DNA from: Burkholderia latens
GTDB taxonomy: Bacteria > Pseudomonadota > Gammaproteobacteria > Burkholderiales > Burkholderiaceae
Length of the DNA: 64,000 bases
Direction: 5' to 3'
Assembly (NCBI RefSeq): GCF_902499045.1
Contig: NZ_CABVPL010000002.1
Coordinates: forward strand, 1-64,000
The notes below the pieces were generated by a model that did no database searches, had not been told where the DNA came from, and saw only the letters and a list, made by a program, of their open reading frames with translations. This document shows positions 17,326-25,964 of the stretch, piece by piece (within the stretch, counting starts at the first letter, position 1; each line of letters starts with the position of its first letter). A program made the translations under genes and the position numbers.

Positions 17326-18000
17326 TTACTTGATCTGGTCGGCGAGCGGCTGCAGGAATTCGGAGAAGCCGGTCAGCATGATCTGCACGCCGATGCACAG
17401 CAGCAGGAACGCGGACACGCGCTTCGCGACCTTCGTGCCTTCGGTGCCGAGATAGCGCGACAGCAGCGCGGCACGGCTGTAGGTCAGCCAGATCACGACC
17501 GCGACGAGCGCCGACACCGCGATCGACACGATGCTCGACAGCATGAACTCGGACAGCTTGTGCGTGCGGTTCGCGTTCAGCGCGATCGCGGTGGCGATCG
17601 AGCCGGGGCCGACCGTCAGCGGCACGGTCAGCGGGAAGAACGCGCGGGTCATGATCGCGTTCGCATCGATCGGCTTGATCGGCGTATCGCCGCCGGCGGC
17701 CGGCCCGTCCGGCTCGTTGAGCATCTGCCAGCCCGCGACGGCCACCGCGAAACCGCCTCCGATCCGCAACGCTTCCATCGAGATCCCGAAGAAATGCAGC
17801 ACCGGCGTGCCGGCGAAGAACGCGACGAGCAGCACGACGAACGCATTGAACGCCACCTTCTTCGCGAGCAGGTTGCGCTCGCGCTCGGTCAGCGCCTCGG
17901 TGCGTTCGAGAAACAGGAACGCGATGCCGATCGGATTGATGATGCCGATCAGGCCGGTGAAGCCGAACAGGATCTCGGAGATAAGGCGGTTGACGATCAT
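17326..18000 (-). CDS. MarC-family integral membrane protein
   Basis: A 224-residue MarC protein with six membrane segments. It opens with FGFTGLIGIINPIGIAFLFL and has the typical LTVPLTVGPGSIATAIAL in its middle. Despite the name, MarC proteins are not established antibiotic-resistance factors and their substrate is unknown. ATG 18000 is the normal start. It follows the enoyl-CoA hydratase gene by 122 bases on the same strand, so it may be read through from the phenylacetate-type operon, although nothing ties its job to that pathway. Confidence 0.9.
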   Translation of the reverse strand: MIVNRLISEILFGFTGLIGIINPIGIAFLFLERTEALTERERNLLAKKVAFNAFVVLLVAFFAGTPVLHFFGISMEALRIGGGFAVAVAGWQMLNEPDGPAAGGDTPIKPIDANAIMTRAFFPLTVPLTVGPGSIATAIALNANRTHKLSEFMLSSIVSIAVSALVAVVIWLTYSRAALLSRYLGTEGTKVAKRVSAFLLLCIGVQIMLTGFSEFLQPLADQIK

Positions 18001-18122
18001 CGGGGCGAAGAGACGGTCGGGGCTGGGGCCGGCAACGGTCGGGGCCGGGCCGGGGGTCACGCATTGTAGAGCAAGCGAGACCGGCCGCGACGCAAATCGC
18101 GGCCCGCGCGCGCCGCGCCGCC

Positions 18123-18923
18123 TTATTCGGCGGCCGGCTCCCAGGCCGGCGGCCGCTTCGCGAAGAACGCGGCGAAGCCCTCCTTCGCTTCCGGCGTCGC
18201 GCGCACGCGCGAGATCGTCTCGGCGGTGAACGCCGCGCGTTCGTCCGACGGCGGATACTCGCCGATCGCATCGAAGAAGCGCTTGATCTCCATCAGTGCG
18301 TTCGGGCCGTTGCGGCTCAGCTCGGCGAGCGTCTTGTCGAGTGCGGCGTCGAGCGCGTCGAGCGGCACGGCCTGGTGGATCAGCCCGATCGCGACGGCTT
18401 CGGCGGCCGCGAGCTGCGTCGCGGTCAGCGCGAGCCGGCGCGCCTGGCGCTGGCCCACCGCTTCGACAAGATACGGGCCGATCACCGACGGCAGGATCCC
18501 GAAACGGGCCTCGCTGACCGCAAAGCGCGCATGATCGCTCGCGATCACGATGTCGCACGCCGCGCACAGGCCGACGCCGCCGCCGAACGCGTGACCCTGC
18601 ACGCGCGCGACCGTCGGCTTCGGGCACTGCCGGATCGCGCGCATCATCGCGGCGAACCGCTGCGCGTCGCGCAGGTTCGCCGCCGCGTCGTTCGCGCTCG
18701 CGCGCTGCATCCACTGCAGGTCCGCGCCCGCGCAGAACGCGCGGCCTTCGGAGCGCAGCACGATCGCACGCACGTCGTCGCGCCGGCCGAGCATCGTGAA
18801 CGCGTCGGTCAGCTCGGCGATCATCGTCTCGTCGAACGCGTTGAGCACGTCGCCGCGCTGCAGCGCGACGGTCGCGATGCCGCGCGCATCGACGGCGACG
18901 GCCAGGGTCTTCAATCCATCCAT
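18123..18923 (-). CDS. Enoyl-CoA hydratase/isomerase family protein
   Basis: A 266-residue crotonase. The oxyanion-hole segments are FCAGADLQWMQ and QGHAFGGGVGLCAACDI. The second catalytic region SEARFGILPSVIGPYL has Glu at only one of the two usual positions. ATG 18923 has GAGG about 11 bases upstream; the longer frame from 18950 overlaps this site. It lies 40 bases after paaK on the same strand. In that setting it most likely serves phenylacetyl-CoA breakdown (PaaG/PaaF-like), but the motifs also resemble methylglutaconyl-CoA hydratase of leucine catabolism, so I give no symbol. Confidence 0.88.
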   Translation of the reverse strand: MDGLKTLAVAVDARGIATVALQRGDVLNAFDETMIAELTDAFTMLGRRDDVRAIVLRSEGRAFCAGADLQWMQRASANDAAANLRDAQRFAAMMRAIRQCPKPTVARVQGHAFGGGVGLCAACDIVIASDHARFAVSEARFGILPSVIGPYLVEAVGQRQARRLALTATQLAAAEAVAIGLIHQAVPLDALDAALDKTLAELSRNGPNALMEIKRFFDAIGEYPPSDERAAFTAETISRVRATPEAKEGFAAFFAKRPPAWEPAAE

Positions 18924-18963
18924 CGAACAGGTTTCCTCGAAGTAGAACACGGAAGCGCGCCGC

Positions 18964-20286
18964 TCAGGCCGCCTGCCGGCGATCGATCACGCGCCGCGCC
19001 TTGCCGGTCGCGCTCGCCGGAATGCCGCCCGCGGGGAGCACGGTCACGCCGGCCGACACGCCGATCATCGTCTTGATCCGGTGCTGCAGCTCGCGCGCGA
19101 TCGCCGCGCGATCGCCGTCGGTCATCCCGGCCGCGGCCTCGGAGCGCAGCTCGACCGCGAGATCGAGCCGGTCCATGTGGCCGTCGCGCGAGATCGTGAT
19201 CTGGAACAGCCCCGACAGCTTCGTCTGCGCGACGACGATTTCCTCGATCTGGCTCGGGAACACGTTCACGCCGCGCACGATCAGCATGTCGTCGGAGCGG
19301 CCCGTGATCTTCGCGAGCCGGCGCATCGCGCGCGCGGTCGGCGGCAGCAGCGCGGTGAGGTCGCGCGTGCGATAGCGGATCACCGGCATCGCCTCCTTCG
19401 TCAGCGACGTGAACACGAGCTCGCCCTCGCTGCCGTCCGGCAGCACTTCGCCGGTCACCGGGTCGATGATCTCCGGATAGAAATGGTCCTCCCAGATCAC
19501 CGGGCCGTCCTTCGTCTCGACGCATTCGCACGCAACGCCCGGGCCCATCACCTCCGACAGCCCGTAGATGTCGAGCGCATCGATCCCCACGCGCGTCTCC
19601 ACTTCGTCGCGTAGCGCCTGCGTCCACGGCTCGGCGCCGAAGATGCCGATCTTCAGCGACGATGCGGCAGGATCCATTCCCTGCCGCACCATCTCGTCGA
19701 TCAGATTCAGCATGTACGACGGCGTGACGAGGATGATCTTCGGCTCGAAATCGCGAATCAGCTGCACCTGCTTTTCCGTCTGCCCGCCCGACATCGGCAC
19801 GACCATGCAGCCGAGCCGCTCCGCGCCGTAGTGAATCCCGAGGCCGCCGGTGAAGAGCCCGTAGCCGAACGCGTTGTGCAGCGTGTCGCCCGGGCGGCCG
19901 CCGGCCGCGCGAATCGAGCGCGCGGTCACGTTCGCCCACGTGTCGATGTCACGCGCCGTGTAGCCGACCACTGTCGGCTTGCCGGTCGTGCCGCTCGACG
20001 CGTGCACGCGCACGACCCGCTCGCGCGGCACTGCGAACAGGCCGAACGGATAGTTGTCGCGCAGGTCGCTCTTGGTCGAGAACGGGAATTTCGCGAGATC
20101 GGCGAGCGTCTTCAGGTCGTCCGGGTGCACGCCCGCGGCGTCGAACGTGCGGCGATAGTGCGCAACGTTGTCGTACGCGTGGCGCAGCGACCACTTGAGG
20201 CGCTCGAGCTGCAGCGCGTGAAGTTCGTCGCGGCTGGCGGTCTCGATCGGGTCGAGGGCGGCGGCGGGATGCGTCGGATGAGTCAT
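18964..20286 (-). CDS. paaK: Phenylacetate-CoA ligase
   Basis: A 440-residue adenylate-forming ligase that makes phenylacetyl-CoA from phenylacetate, ATP and CoA in the cytoplasm. The phosphate-binding loop is VHASSGTTGKPTVVGY near residue 90. The adenine region IYGLSEVMGPGVACEC and the C-terminal hinge GRSDDMLIVRGVNVFPSQIE are intact, as is the Lys-containing tail ASATGKARRV. ATG 20286 has GGAG 10 bases upstream. It is the second gene of paaH-paaK-hydratase and 58 bases from paaH. The oxygenase genes paaABCDE are not in the window, so this looks like the second paaK copy known in Burkholderia, away from the main cluster. Confidence 0.94.
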   Translation of the reverse strand: MTHPTHPAAALDPIETASRDELHALQLERLKWSLRHAYDNVAHYRRTFDAAGVHPDDLKTLADLAKFPFSTKSDLRDNYPFGLFAVPRERVVRVHASSGTTGKPTVVGYTARDIDTWANVTARSIRAAGGRPGDTLHNAFGYGLFTGGLGIHYGAERLGCMVVPMSGGQTEKQVQLIRDFEPKIILVTPSYMLNLIDEMVRQGMDPAASSLKIGIFGAEPWTQALRDEVETRVGIDALDIYGLSEVMGPGVACECVETKDGPVIWEDHFYPEIIDPVTGEVLPDGSEGELVFTSLTKEAMPVIRYRTRDLTALLPPTARAMRRLAKITGRSDDMLIVRGVNVFPSQIEEIVVAQTKLSGLFQITISRDGHMDRLDLAVELRSEAAAGMTDGDRAAIARELQHRIKTMIGVSAGVTVLPAGGIPASATGKARRVIDRRQAA

Positions 20287-20344
20287 CGGGGTGCTCCTCC
20301 AGTGGAGTGATGTCGGTGTCGTATTCGAGGTGACGGCGCGGCGG

Positions 20345-21904
20345 CTACGACCGGAACGTGCGGCCCGCCGCGTGCAGCGCGGCGATGCGCGGCGACACGC
20401 GATAGCGGTCCTCGCCGTAGCTCGCCGCGAGGTTCGACAGCACGCGATGCACGTAGCCGATGCCGATCGCATCGGCCCACGCGAGCGGGCCGCACGGATA
20501 GTTCACGCCCTTCTCCATCGCGAGATCGAGATCGGCGGGCGAGCACACGCCCTGGTTCACCGTGTCGGCCGCCTCGTTCGCGAGCATCGCGACGGTACGC
20601 ATCGCGACCATGCCCGGCACGTCGGCGATCCCGACGACGCGGAAACCCGCTTGCTGGAACAGGCCGACCGCGTCCGCGTACGCGGCGTCGCTGCACTGGA
20701 GCGCGCGCGTCAGCGCGACCAGCCCGGCCTGCGCGTAGTCGCGCGCCAGATCGACGAGCACGAGGTCGGCGACGCCGGTTTGCGCGGCACGCACCGTCGC
20801 GGTGCGGCCGTCGGTCAGCGCGATCGATGCACGGCCGGCCACGGCGAGCAGTTCGTCCGCCGGCACGCCGTTGTGCCGCGCGTTCGCGATGCGTTCGACG
20901 AAGCGCGCATGCAGCGCGGCGGCAGGGCCGCCGGGCGCGAACAGCGCGACGTCGGCCGGCGCGGCGCGCGGTGCTTCGAGTTCCGGCGCGGGCGGCGGCG
21001 CCGCACCGTCCGCATACGAATAGAAGCCGCGCCCCGACTTGCGCCCGAGGAAGCCCGCGTTCACGAGCTCCTGCTGGATCAGCGACGGCGTGTAGCGCGG
21101 ATCGTTGAAGTACGCGCGGAACACCGATTCAGTGACCGCAAAGTTCACGTCGTGGCCGATCAGGTCCATCAGCTCGAACGGTCCCATCCGGAAGCCGCCG
21201 GCTTCGCGCATCACCGCGTCGATCGACGCAGGCGCGCCGCCCTGCTCGTTCAGCACGCGCAGCGCCTCCGCGTAGTACGGCCGCGCGACGCGGTTGACGA
21301 TGAACCCCGGCGTCGATTTCGCCATCACCGGGCGCTTGCCCCACGCGGCGGCCGTGTCGTACAGCACGTGCGCGACGTCCGGCGCGGTCGCGAGCCCGCT
21401 GACCACCTCGACGAGCGCCATCAGCGGCGCCGGATTGAAGAAATGCAGGCCCGCCACGCGCTGCGGCGCGCGCAGCCCGGCCGCGATCGACGTGATCGAG
21501 ATCGACGACGTGTTGGTCGCAAGCACGCAGTCGTCGCCGACATGGCGTTCGAGTGTCGCGAAGATCTCGCGCTTCACGTCGAGCCGTTCGGCCGCCGCTT
21601 CGACGATCAACGCGGCGCCGGCGAAATCGGCCAGCGCGCGCACCGCGCGAATCCGGCCGCCCGCGGCGTCCGCGTGCGCCGGCTCCATCCGGCCTTTCTC
21701 CGCGAGCCGCGCGAACTGCGCGCGGATGCCGGCCAGCGCTTTGTCGCACGCGGCTTCGTTCAGGTCGTAAAGCAGCACCGGATGACCGGCCGCCGCCGCG
21801 ACCTGCGCGATACCTGCGCCCATCGCGCCGGCGCCGATCACGCCAACGACCGCCGACGGCGCCAGCGCGCCCGAATTCACCGAATGTGCAGAAGAAACAG
21901 CCAT
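20345..21904 (-). CDS. paaH: 3-hydroxyacyl-CoA dehydrogenase (PaaH/PaaC type)
   Basis: A 519-residue NAD-dependent dehydrogenase that oxidises the 3-hydroxyadipyl-CoA intermediate of phenylacetate degradation. The Rossmann motif is GVIGAGAMGAGIAQ near residue 22. The catalytic His-Glu region is HFFNPAPLMALVEVV, followed by FIVNRVARPYYAEALRV. A second, shorter dehydrogenase C-terminal domain fills residues about 400-515, the long PaaH layout rather than the 280-residue short form. ATG 21904 lies just downstream of a TATAAT box and a TetR-type palindrome (21940-21960). First gene of the unit. Confidence 0.92.
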   Translation of the reverse strand: MAVSSAHSVNSGALAPSAVVGVIGAGAMGAGIAQVAAAAGHPVLLYDLNEAACDKALAGIRAQFARLAEKGRMEPAHADAAGGRIRAVRALADFAGAALIVEAAAERLDVKREIFATLERHVGDDCVLATNTSSISITSIAAGLRAPQRVAGLHFFNPAPLMALVEVVSGLATAPDVAHVLYDTAAAWGKRPVMAKSTPGFIVNRVARPYYAEALRVLNEQGGAPASIDAVMREAGGFRMGPFELMDLIGHDVNFAVTESVFRAYFNDPRYTPSLIQQELVNAGFLGRKSGRGFYSYADGAAPPPAPELEAPRAAPADVALFAPGGPAAALHARFVERIANARHNGVPADELLAVAGRASIALTDGRTATVRAAQTGVADLVLVDLARDYAQAGLVALTRALQCSDAAYADAVGLFQQAGFRVVGIADVPGMVAMRTVAMLANEAADTVNQGVCSPADLDLAMEKGVNYPCGPLAWADAIGIGYVHRVLSNLAASYGEDRYRVSPRIAALHAAGRTFRS

Positions 21905-21939
21905 CGCTTGCGATCCGTCATCAAGTGGAAGTGCGAGCG

Positions 21940-21960
21940 ATTATAAACCGACCGGTCGGT
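21940..21960 (-). promoter_or_regulatory. paaH promoter -10 (TATAAT) with TetR-type palindrome ACCGACCGGTCGGT
   Basis: On the minus strand TATAAT occupies 21945-21940, 35 bases before the paaH ATG. Directly upstream, 21947-21960 is a perfect 14-bp palindrome placed in the -10/-35 spacer, a classic repressor position. A TetR-type PaaR controls phenylacetate genes in Burkholderia and relatives, and palindromes of this ACCGACC-GGTCGGT type are typical for such regulators. No paaR gene is in the window. Confidence 0.65.
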
Positions 21961-22453
21961 AGATTTATGTCAGGGCGAGCCCGAATTTGTCGTGCAAGAG
22001 ACCGTTACGGAAGCTGCAAAGATAAAAAATTGAAAGCCTACGGCACTTTCCGCGAACCGAAAGGTCAATGAAAGCATTCGAAATGAGATAGCGACCCCGG
22101 AACGCCTGATAAAATTCGGCAAATCGCCGGATTTCAAGGGGAAAACCGCGTGTCACGCCGCCGCCGTTCATCGTCCGCGCCCTGTCGGGCCCGTTCGCAA
22201 TGCCCGGCCGGGTCGTCGCCGCGGGCCAGCGCGTTCCGCGCGGCGCCCCGTCACATCGAACAGTTCCGTCCCGCGGCGCGCCGCCGCGGCCCGCCCGCGC
22301 CCGTCGGCGCCTCACGGCGGCGAACGCCAGGCAGCGCTGCTCCGCGCTGCCGCCCATCAGCATCAAATCGTCCTCGTTCGGCGGAATTTCCGGCCGGGCT
22401 TCGTCAACCCGTGACGGCGCGTCGCGCGCCGCCACTCGCATAGGAAACCGTCC
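21961..22453. other. Intergenic region between divergent paaH and the antiporter gene
   Basis: No convincing gene. The left part is A/T-richer and holds a weak hairpin (stem 22112-22120 with 22126-22134, one G-T pair) without a U-tract. The right part is very GC-rich and lacks ribosome sites. I looked for a manganese/calcium riboswitch ahead of the antiporter and did not see one. Confidence 0.5.
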
Positions 22454-23542
22454 ATGCCGATCTCCTCCAACCAGCTCCCGCGCTGGACTCTGTGGGCCCC
22501 GCTTGCCGCATGGCTGGTACTCGCGCTGTCGCGCGTCGCGCCGGCCGAAGGCCTCGTCATCGCACTGTTCGCCGCCGCGCTCGCCGGCGCCGTGTTCGCC
22601 GGCGTGCACCATGCGGAAGTCGTCGCGCACCGCGTCGGCGAACCGTTCGGCACGCTCGTGCTCGCGGTCGCCGTGACCGTCATCGAGGTCGCGCTGATCG
22701 TGTCGGTGATGCTCGGCGCGGGCCCCGAAAAATCGGGCCTCGCGCGCGACACCGTGTTCGCGGCCGTGATGATCATCTGCAACGGGATCGTCGGTCTCTG
22801 CCTGCTCGTCGGTGCGTGGAAGCACGGCGAACAGGACTTCCAGGGGCGCGGCGCGAGCAAGGCGCTCGCGGTGCTCGCGTCGCTGTCGGTGTTGTCGCTC
22901 GTGATGCCGAACTACCTGAGCGCCGCACCGGGCCCGTTCTTTTCGAAATCCCAGCTCGCGTTCGCCGGCGTCGCATCGCTCGTGCTGTACGGCGCGTTCG
23001 TGTTCGTGCAGACCGTGCGCCATCGCGACTACTTCCTCGCCGCGCACGACAGCGCCAATGAAGCGGTCCATGCGGCGGCACCGAGCAACCGCACCGCGAT
23101 CGTCAGCATGGTCCTGCTGTTCGCGAGTCTGGTCGCGGTCGTGCTGCTCGCGAAGCTGCTGTCGCCGGCCGTCGAGCACGCGGTAATGAAGCTCGGCGCG
23201 CCCGAGGCGGCGGTCGGCATCGTGATCGCCGCGCTCGTGCTGCTCCCCGAAGGGCTCGCGGCCGTCACCGCCGCGCGCGCGAATCGCTTGCAGACCAGCA
23301 TGAATCTCGCACTCGGGTCGGCGCTCGCGAGTATCGGGCTCACGATCCCGACGGTCGCGGCCGTGTTCATCTGGGTCGGCCAGCCGCTGACGCTCGGCAT
23401 CGGCCCGATGGAAACCGTGCTGCTTGCGCTGACGCTGCTCGTCAGCACGCTGACGCTCAGCCAGGGCCGCACGACGGTGCTGCACGGCGTCGTGCATCTG
23501 GCGCTGTTCGCGGCCTATCTGTTCCTGTCGGTCACGCATTGA
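22454..23542 (+). CDS. chaA: Calcium/proton antiporter, ChaA type (CaCA superfamily)
   Basis: A 362-residue antiporter of the CaCA superfamily that exports Ca2+, Na+ or K+ in exchange for H+. It has about 11 membrane segments. The two inverted alpha-repeats are visible, each with an acidic residue in a membrane helix: VAVTVIEVALIVSVML near residue 75 and ALVLLPEGLAAVTAARANR near residue 262. The length matches E. coli ChaA. ATG 22454 is used. The long GC-rich leader upstream shows no known riboswitch. The gene stands alone, divergent from paaH and convergent with a LysR gene. Confidence 0.85.
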   Translation: MPISSNQLPRWTLWAPLAAWLVLALSRVAPAEGLVIALFAAALAGAVFAGVHHAEVVAHRVGEPFGTLVLAVAVTVIEVALIVSVMLGAGPEKSGLARDTVFAAVMIICNGIVGLCLLVGAWKHGEQDFQGRGASKALAVLASLSVLSLVMPNYLSAAPGPFFSKSQLAFAGVASLVLYGAFVFVQTVRHRDYFLAAHDSANEAVHAAAPSNRTAIVSMVLLFASLVAVVLLAKLLSPAVEHAVMKLGAPEAAVGIVIAALVLLPEGLAAVTAARANRLQTSMNLALGSALASIGLTIPTVAAVFIWVGQPLTLGIGPMETVLLALTLLVSTLTLSQGRTTVLHGVVHLALFAAYLFLSVTH

Positions 23543-23676
23543 CGCTGAACGGCGCGGGCGCGGCGGGCCCGCTCGGCAGCGTCCCGCGCCAGTGAAAGCG
23601 CACACGCGCCACACGCAGTCAGCACGGCACGCGCGCCAGCGCCCGATCGACGAATGCGGCCGGCGCGCTTCATGTC

Positions 23677-24585
23677 CTAAACGACGCCGCCCTCCGCCCC
23701 TTCCGTCAGGAACCGTTCGACCATCGCGTTGAACACCGGCAGCGCCGGGTTGTCGTTGTCGGCCCGCCATGCGAGATACAGCTCGGCGGCCACGTCAACG
23801 CCCGCGAGCGGCCGGAACACGACGCCATCGACATGCAGTTCGCGCGCCGACGCCGGCACCAGCGCCGCGCCGAGCCCCGCGCGCACGAGGCCGAGAATCG
23901 TATGCGTCTGCCCGACGTAATGCAGATAGTTCGGCAGCCGCCCGGCGCTCGCGAACATCCCCGAGATCATGTCGTGGAAATACTTCCCCTCGTTCGGCGA
24001 ATACGCGATGAACGGCTGCCGGTCGAGCTCGTCGGGCCCGATTCGTTCGTACGCCGCGAGCGGCGCGCCCTGCGCGACCGCGACGAGCATCGGCTCGCGC
24101 TGTACGAGCCGGTATTCGAGCGGATGGCGCGCGGCGCGCTGGCGCACGAAGCCCGCATCGAGCATGCGCGACGCGAGCGCGTCGATCTGCACGGTCGACA
24201 CCATTTCGCGCAGCTCGACGTCGACGTCCGGCAGCGCATGCGCCGCATGCGCGAGCAGCACCGGAATCATCCGGTACGCGCTGACGGCCGTGAAGCCGAG
24301 CGTGATGCGGCCGGCCCGGCCGTGCGCGACGCGTTGTGCGGCCTGCTCGGCCCGCGCGGAAAACTCCAGGATATGGCGCGCGTCGCGCAGGAAGCGCTCG
24401 CCGGCCGCGGTCAGCCGGACCTGCCGGCTGCTGCGTTCGAGCAGCGCGATGCCGAGCGCATGTTCGAGCAGCTGGATCTGGCGGCTCAGCGGCGGCTGCG
24501 TCATGAAGAGCCGCTTGGCCGCGCGACCGAAATGCAGCTCCTCGGCCACCGCGACGAAGCAGCGAAGCTGGTTCAGTTCGATCAT
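23677..24585 (-). CDS. LysR-family transcriptional regulator
   Basis: A 302-residue LysR regulator. The DNA-binding part is ELNQLRCFVAVAEELHFGRA with recognition helix PPLSRQIQLLEHALG, the CynR/BenM-like subtype. The effector domain spans about 90-295. ATG 24585 is close to a perfect 9-base inverted repeat (24612-24634) that could be its own operator. The gene after it is convergent (antiporter) and the gene before it is another LysR on the same strand, so its target is not obvious from position. Confidence 0.93.
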   Translation of the reverse strand: MIELNQLRCFVAVAEELHFGRAAKRLFMTQPPLSRQIQLLEHALGIALLERSSRQVRLTAAGERFLRDARHILEFSARAEQAAQRVAHGRAGRITLGFTAVSAYRMIPVLLAHAAHALPDVDVELREMVSTVQIDALASRMLDAGFVRQRAARHPLEYRLVQREPMLVAVAQGAPLAAYERIGPDELDRQPFIAYSPNEGKYFHDMISGMFASAGRLPNYLHYVGQTHTILGLVRAGLGAALVPASARELHVDGVVFRPLAGVDVAAELYLAWRADNDNPALPVFNAMVERFLTEGAEGGVV

Positions 24586-24611
24586 TCAATTCCTGGATCG
24601 ATCGATGGTCT

Positions 24612-24634
24612 TTCGATGTTAGACCAACATCGAA
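24612..24634. promoter_or_regulatory. Perfect inverted repeat TTCGATGTT-N5-AACATCGAA
   Basis: The arms 24612-24620 and 24626-24634 are exact complements around a 5-base spacer. They fill the 49-base gap between the stop of the upstream LysR gene and the ATG of the downstream LysR gene (24585). It could be an autoregulatory LysR site or, less likely because there is no U-tract, a terminator of the upstream gene. Confidence 0.5.
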
Positions 24635-25603
24635 TCACGCGCGCTGGCGACGCGCCGGCGACTGTTCGAGCGCGAGCCGGTCGAGTTCGCGCAGATCGTT
24701 CTCCAGCGCAGGCGTGAGCGTCGTGCGCAGATGGTCGAGAAACGTACGGATCTTCGCGTCGAGATAGCGGCGCGTCGCATAAACCGCATACACGCTGACC
24801 GTCTGCAGCCGGTACTCGGGCAGCACGCGGATCAGCCGCCCTTCTCGGATGTCGTCGAGCACCGTGTACAGCGCGACGCACGCGATTCCGCGCCCGGCCC
24901 GCACCGCGACGCACAGCGCATCCGGCACGTTGACCTGGAACGGCGCCGGCTGCAGTTCGTAGACGGTCTCCTCGCCGTCGCCGCGCTCGAGCCGCCATTC
25001 GCTCGCCGGCGACGCCGGCGTGTCGAGGCGCAGGCACACGTGGTTCGGCAGGTCGTCCGGCGTCTTCGGCGTGCCGTGCCGCGCGAGGTACTCGCGCGAC
25101 GCGACGAGCACGCTGCAGCTCGTGCCGCAGGTCTGCGCGACATAACCGGAATCGGGTAATTGCGACGCGGTCACGATCGACACGTCGTAGCCTTCCTCGA
25201 CGAGGTTCGGCATCCGCTGCGCGAGCGTCAGGTCGACCGACACGTCCGGATTGTCTTCCTGATAGCGCACGATCGACGACACGACATGACTCTGCCCGAG
25301 CCCCGTCATCGCGTGGATGCGCATCTTGCCGCTCGGCCGCAGCAGCGCGTTGCGCGCCTCGGCGTTCGCGTAGTCGATCTCGGCGAGAATCGATTTCGCG
25401 CGCTCGAAGTAGCGCTCGCCGCTTTCGGTGAGCCCGAGGTGCCGCGTCGTGCGATGCAGCAGGCGCGTCTGTACGTGGGCTTCGAGATTCGATACCGCGC
25501 GCGACACCTGCGCGGTGGTCGCGTCGATTTCTTTCGCGACCGCGGTAAAACTGCCGGCTTCGACAACGCGCACGAACAGGCGCATGTTTTCGAGCATGTC
25601 CAT
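24635..25603 (-). CDS. LysR-family transcriptional regulator
   Basis: A 322-residue LysR regulator. The helix-turn-helix is in NMRLFVRVVEAGSFTAVAK with TTAQVSRAVSNLEAHVQ, the subgroup often adjacent to oxidoreductase or efflux genes. The effector domain covers about 95-300, and a polar tail ends RRQRA. ATG 25603 is used; an in-frame ATG two codons on is equally possible. Upstream lies a 361-base gap and then the divergent HPP-CBS gene. Because that gap also has a MarR-type site, the HPP gene is more likely controlled by MarR than by this protein. Confidence 0.92.
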   Translation of the reverse strand: MDMLENMRLFVRVVEAGSFTAVAKEIDATTAQVSRAVSNLEAHVQTRLLHRTTRHLGLTESGERYFERAKSILAEIDYANAEARNALLRPSGKMRIHAMTGLGQSHVVSSIVRYQEDNPDVSVDLTLAQRMPNLVEEGYDVSIVTASQLPDSGYVAQTCGTSCSVLVASREYLARHGTPKTPDDLPNHVCLRLDTPASPASEWRLERGDGEETVYELQPAPFQVNVPDALCVAVRAGRGIACVALYTVLDDIREGRLIRVLPEYRLQTVSVYAVYATRRYLDAKIRTFLDHLRTTLTPALENDLRELDRLALEQSPARRQRA

Positions 25604-25890
25604 TGGATTGGCTGGGGGAGTGTCGGTGAGGAAACGTCGGCGGCGCTCGCTTCAGACGGGAATCGGCGCGGGCGCGCGAGCCACGCGCACGCAGTCACCT
25701 TGCCGGAGAACAGGCGGAAGAGCGGGCATCGCTTGCGTGGTGGCGGCATATCGGGAAATGGGGTGGCCGAATTGTACGCCGCTGCAGACGAATCTGCGCG
25801 CTGCATGGCTTCCACGCGCGCATCCGATGAAAGGTTTCTGCAAGATCGACGCGATGCGCGCACGCAACGCGTTGATGCGGCGCGGCAATT

Positions 25891-25909
25891 TGTATCACAA
25901 CACGATATA
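25891..25909. promoter_or_regulatory. Second, imperfect copy of the MarR operator ahead of the HPP-CBS gene
   Basis: TGTATCA-N5-CGATATA matches the perfect repeat at 27202-27220 in five-base spacing and in 12 of 14 arm positions. Like that one it is followed closely by TTCCGC. It overlaps a TATAAT hexamer at 25906-25911, 54 bases before the ATG at 25965. The rest of the 25604-25964 gap shows no gene. Confidence 0.55.
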
Positions 25910-25964
25910 ATTCCGCCTTTCTTGCGCGGCGCCATCCGCGCCGTCCTTTTTCTGCTTACCGTCC

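Noticed and set aside
22135-22453. Metal riboswitch ahead of the Ca2+/H+ antiporter
   Set aside because: The leader lacks the conserved loops of the yybP-ykoY element and any other class I can recognise; it is simply GC-rich.
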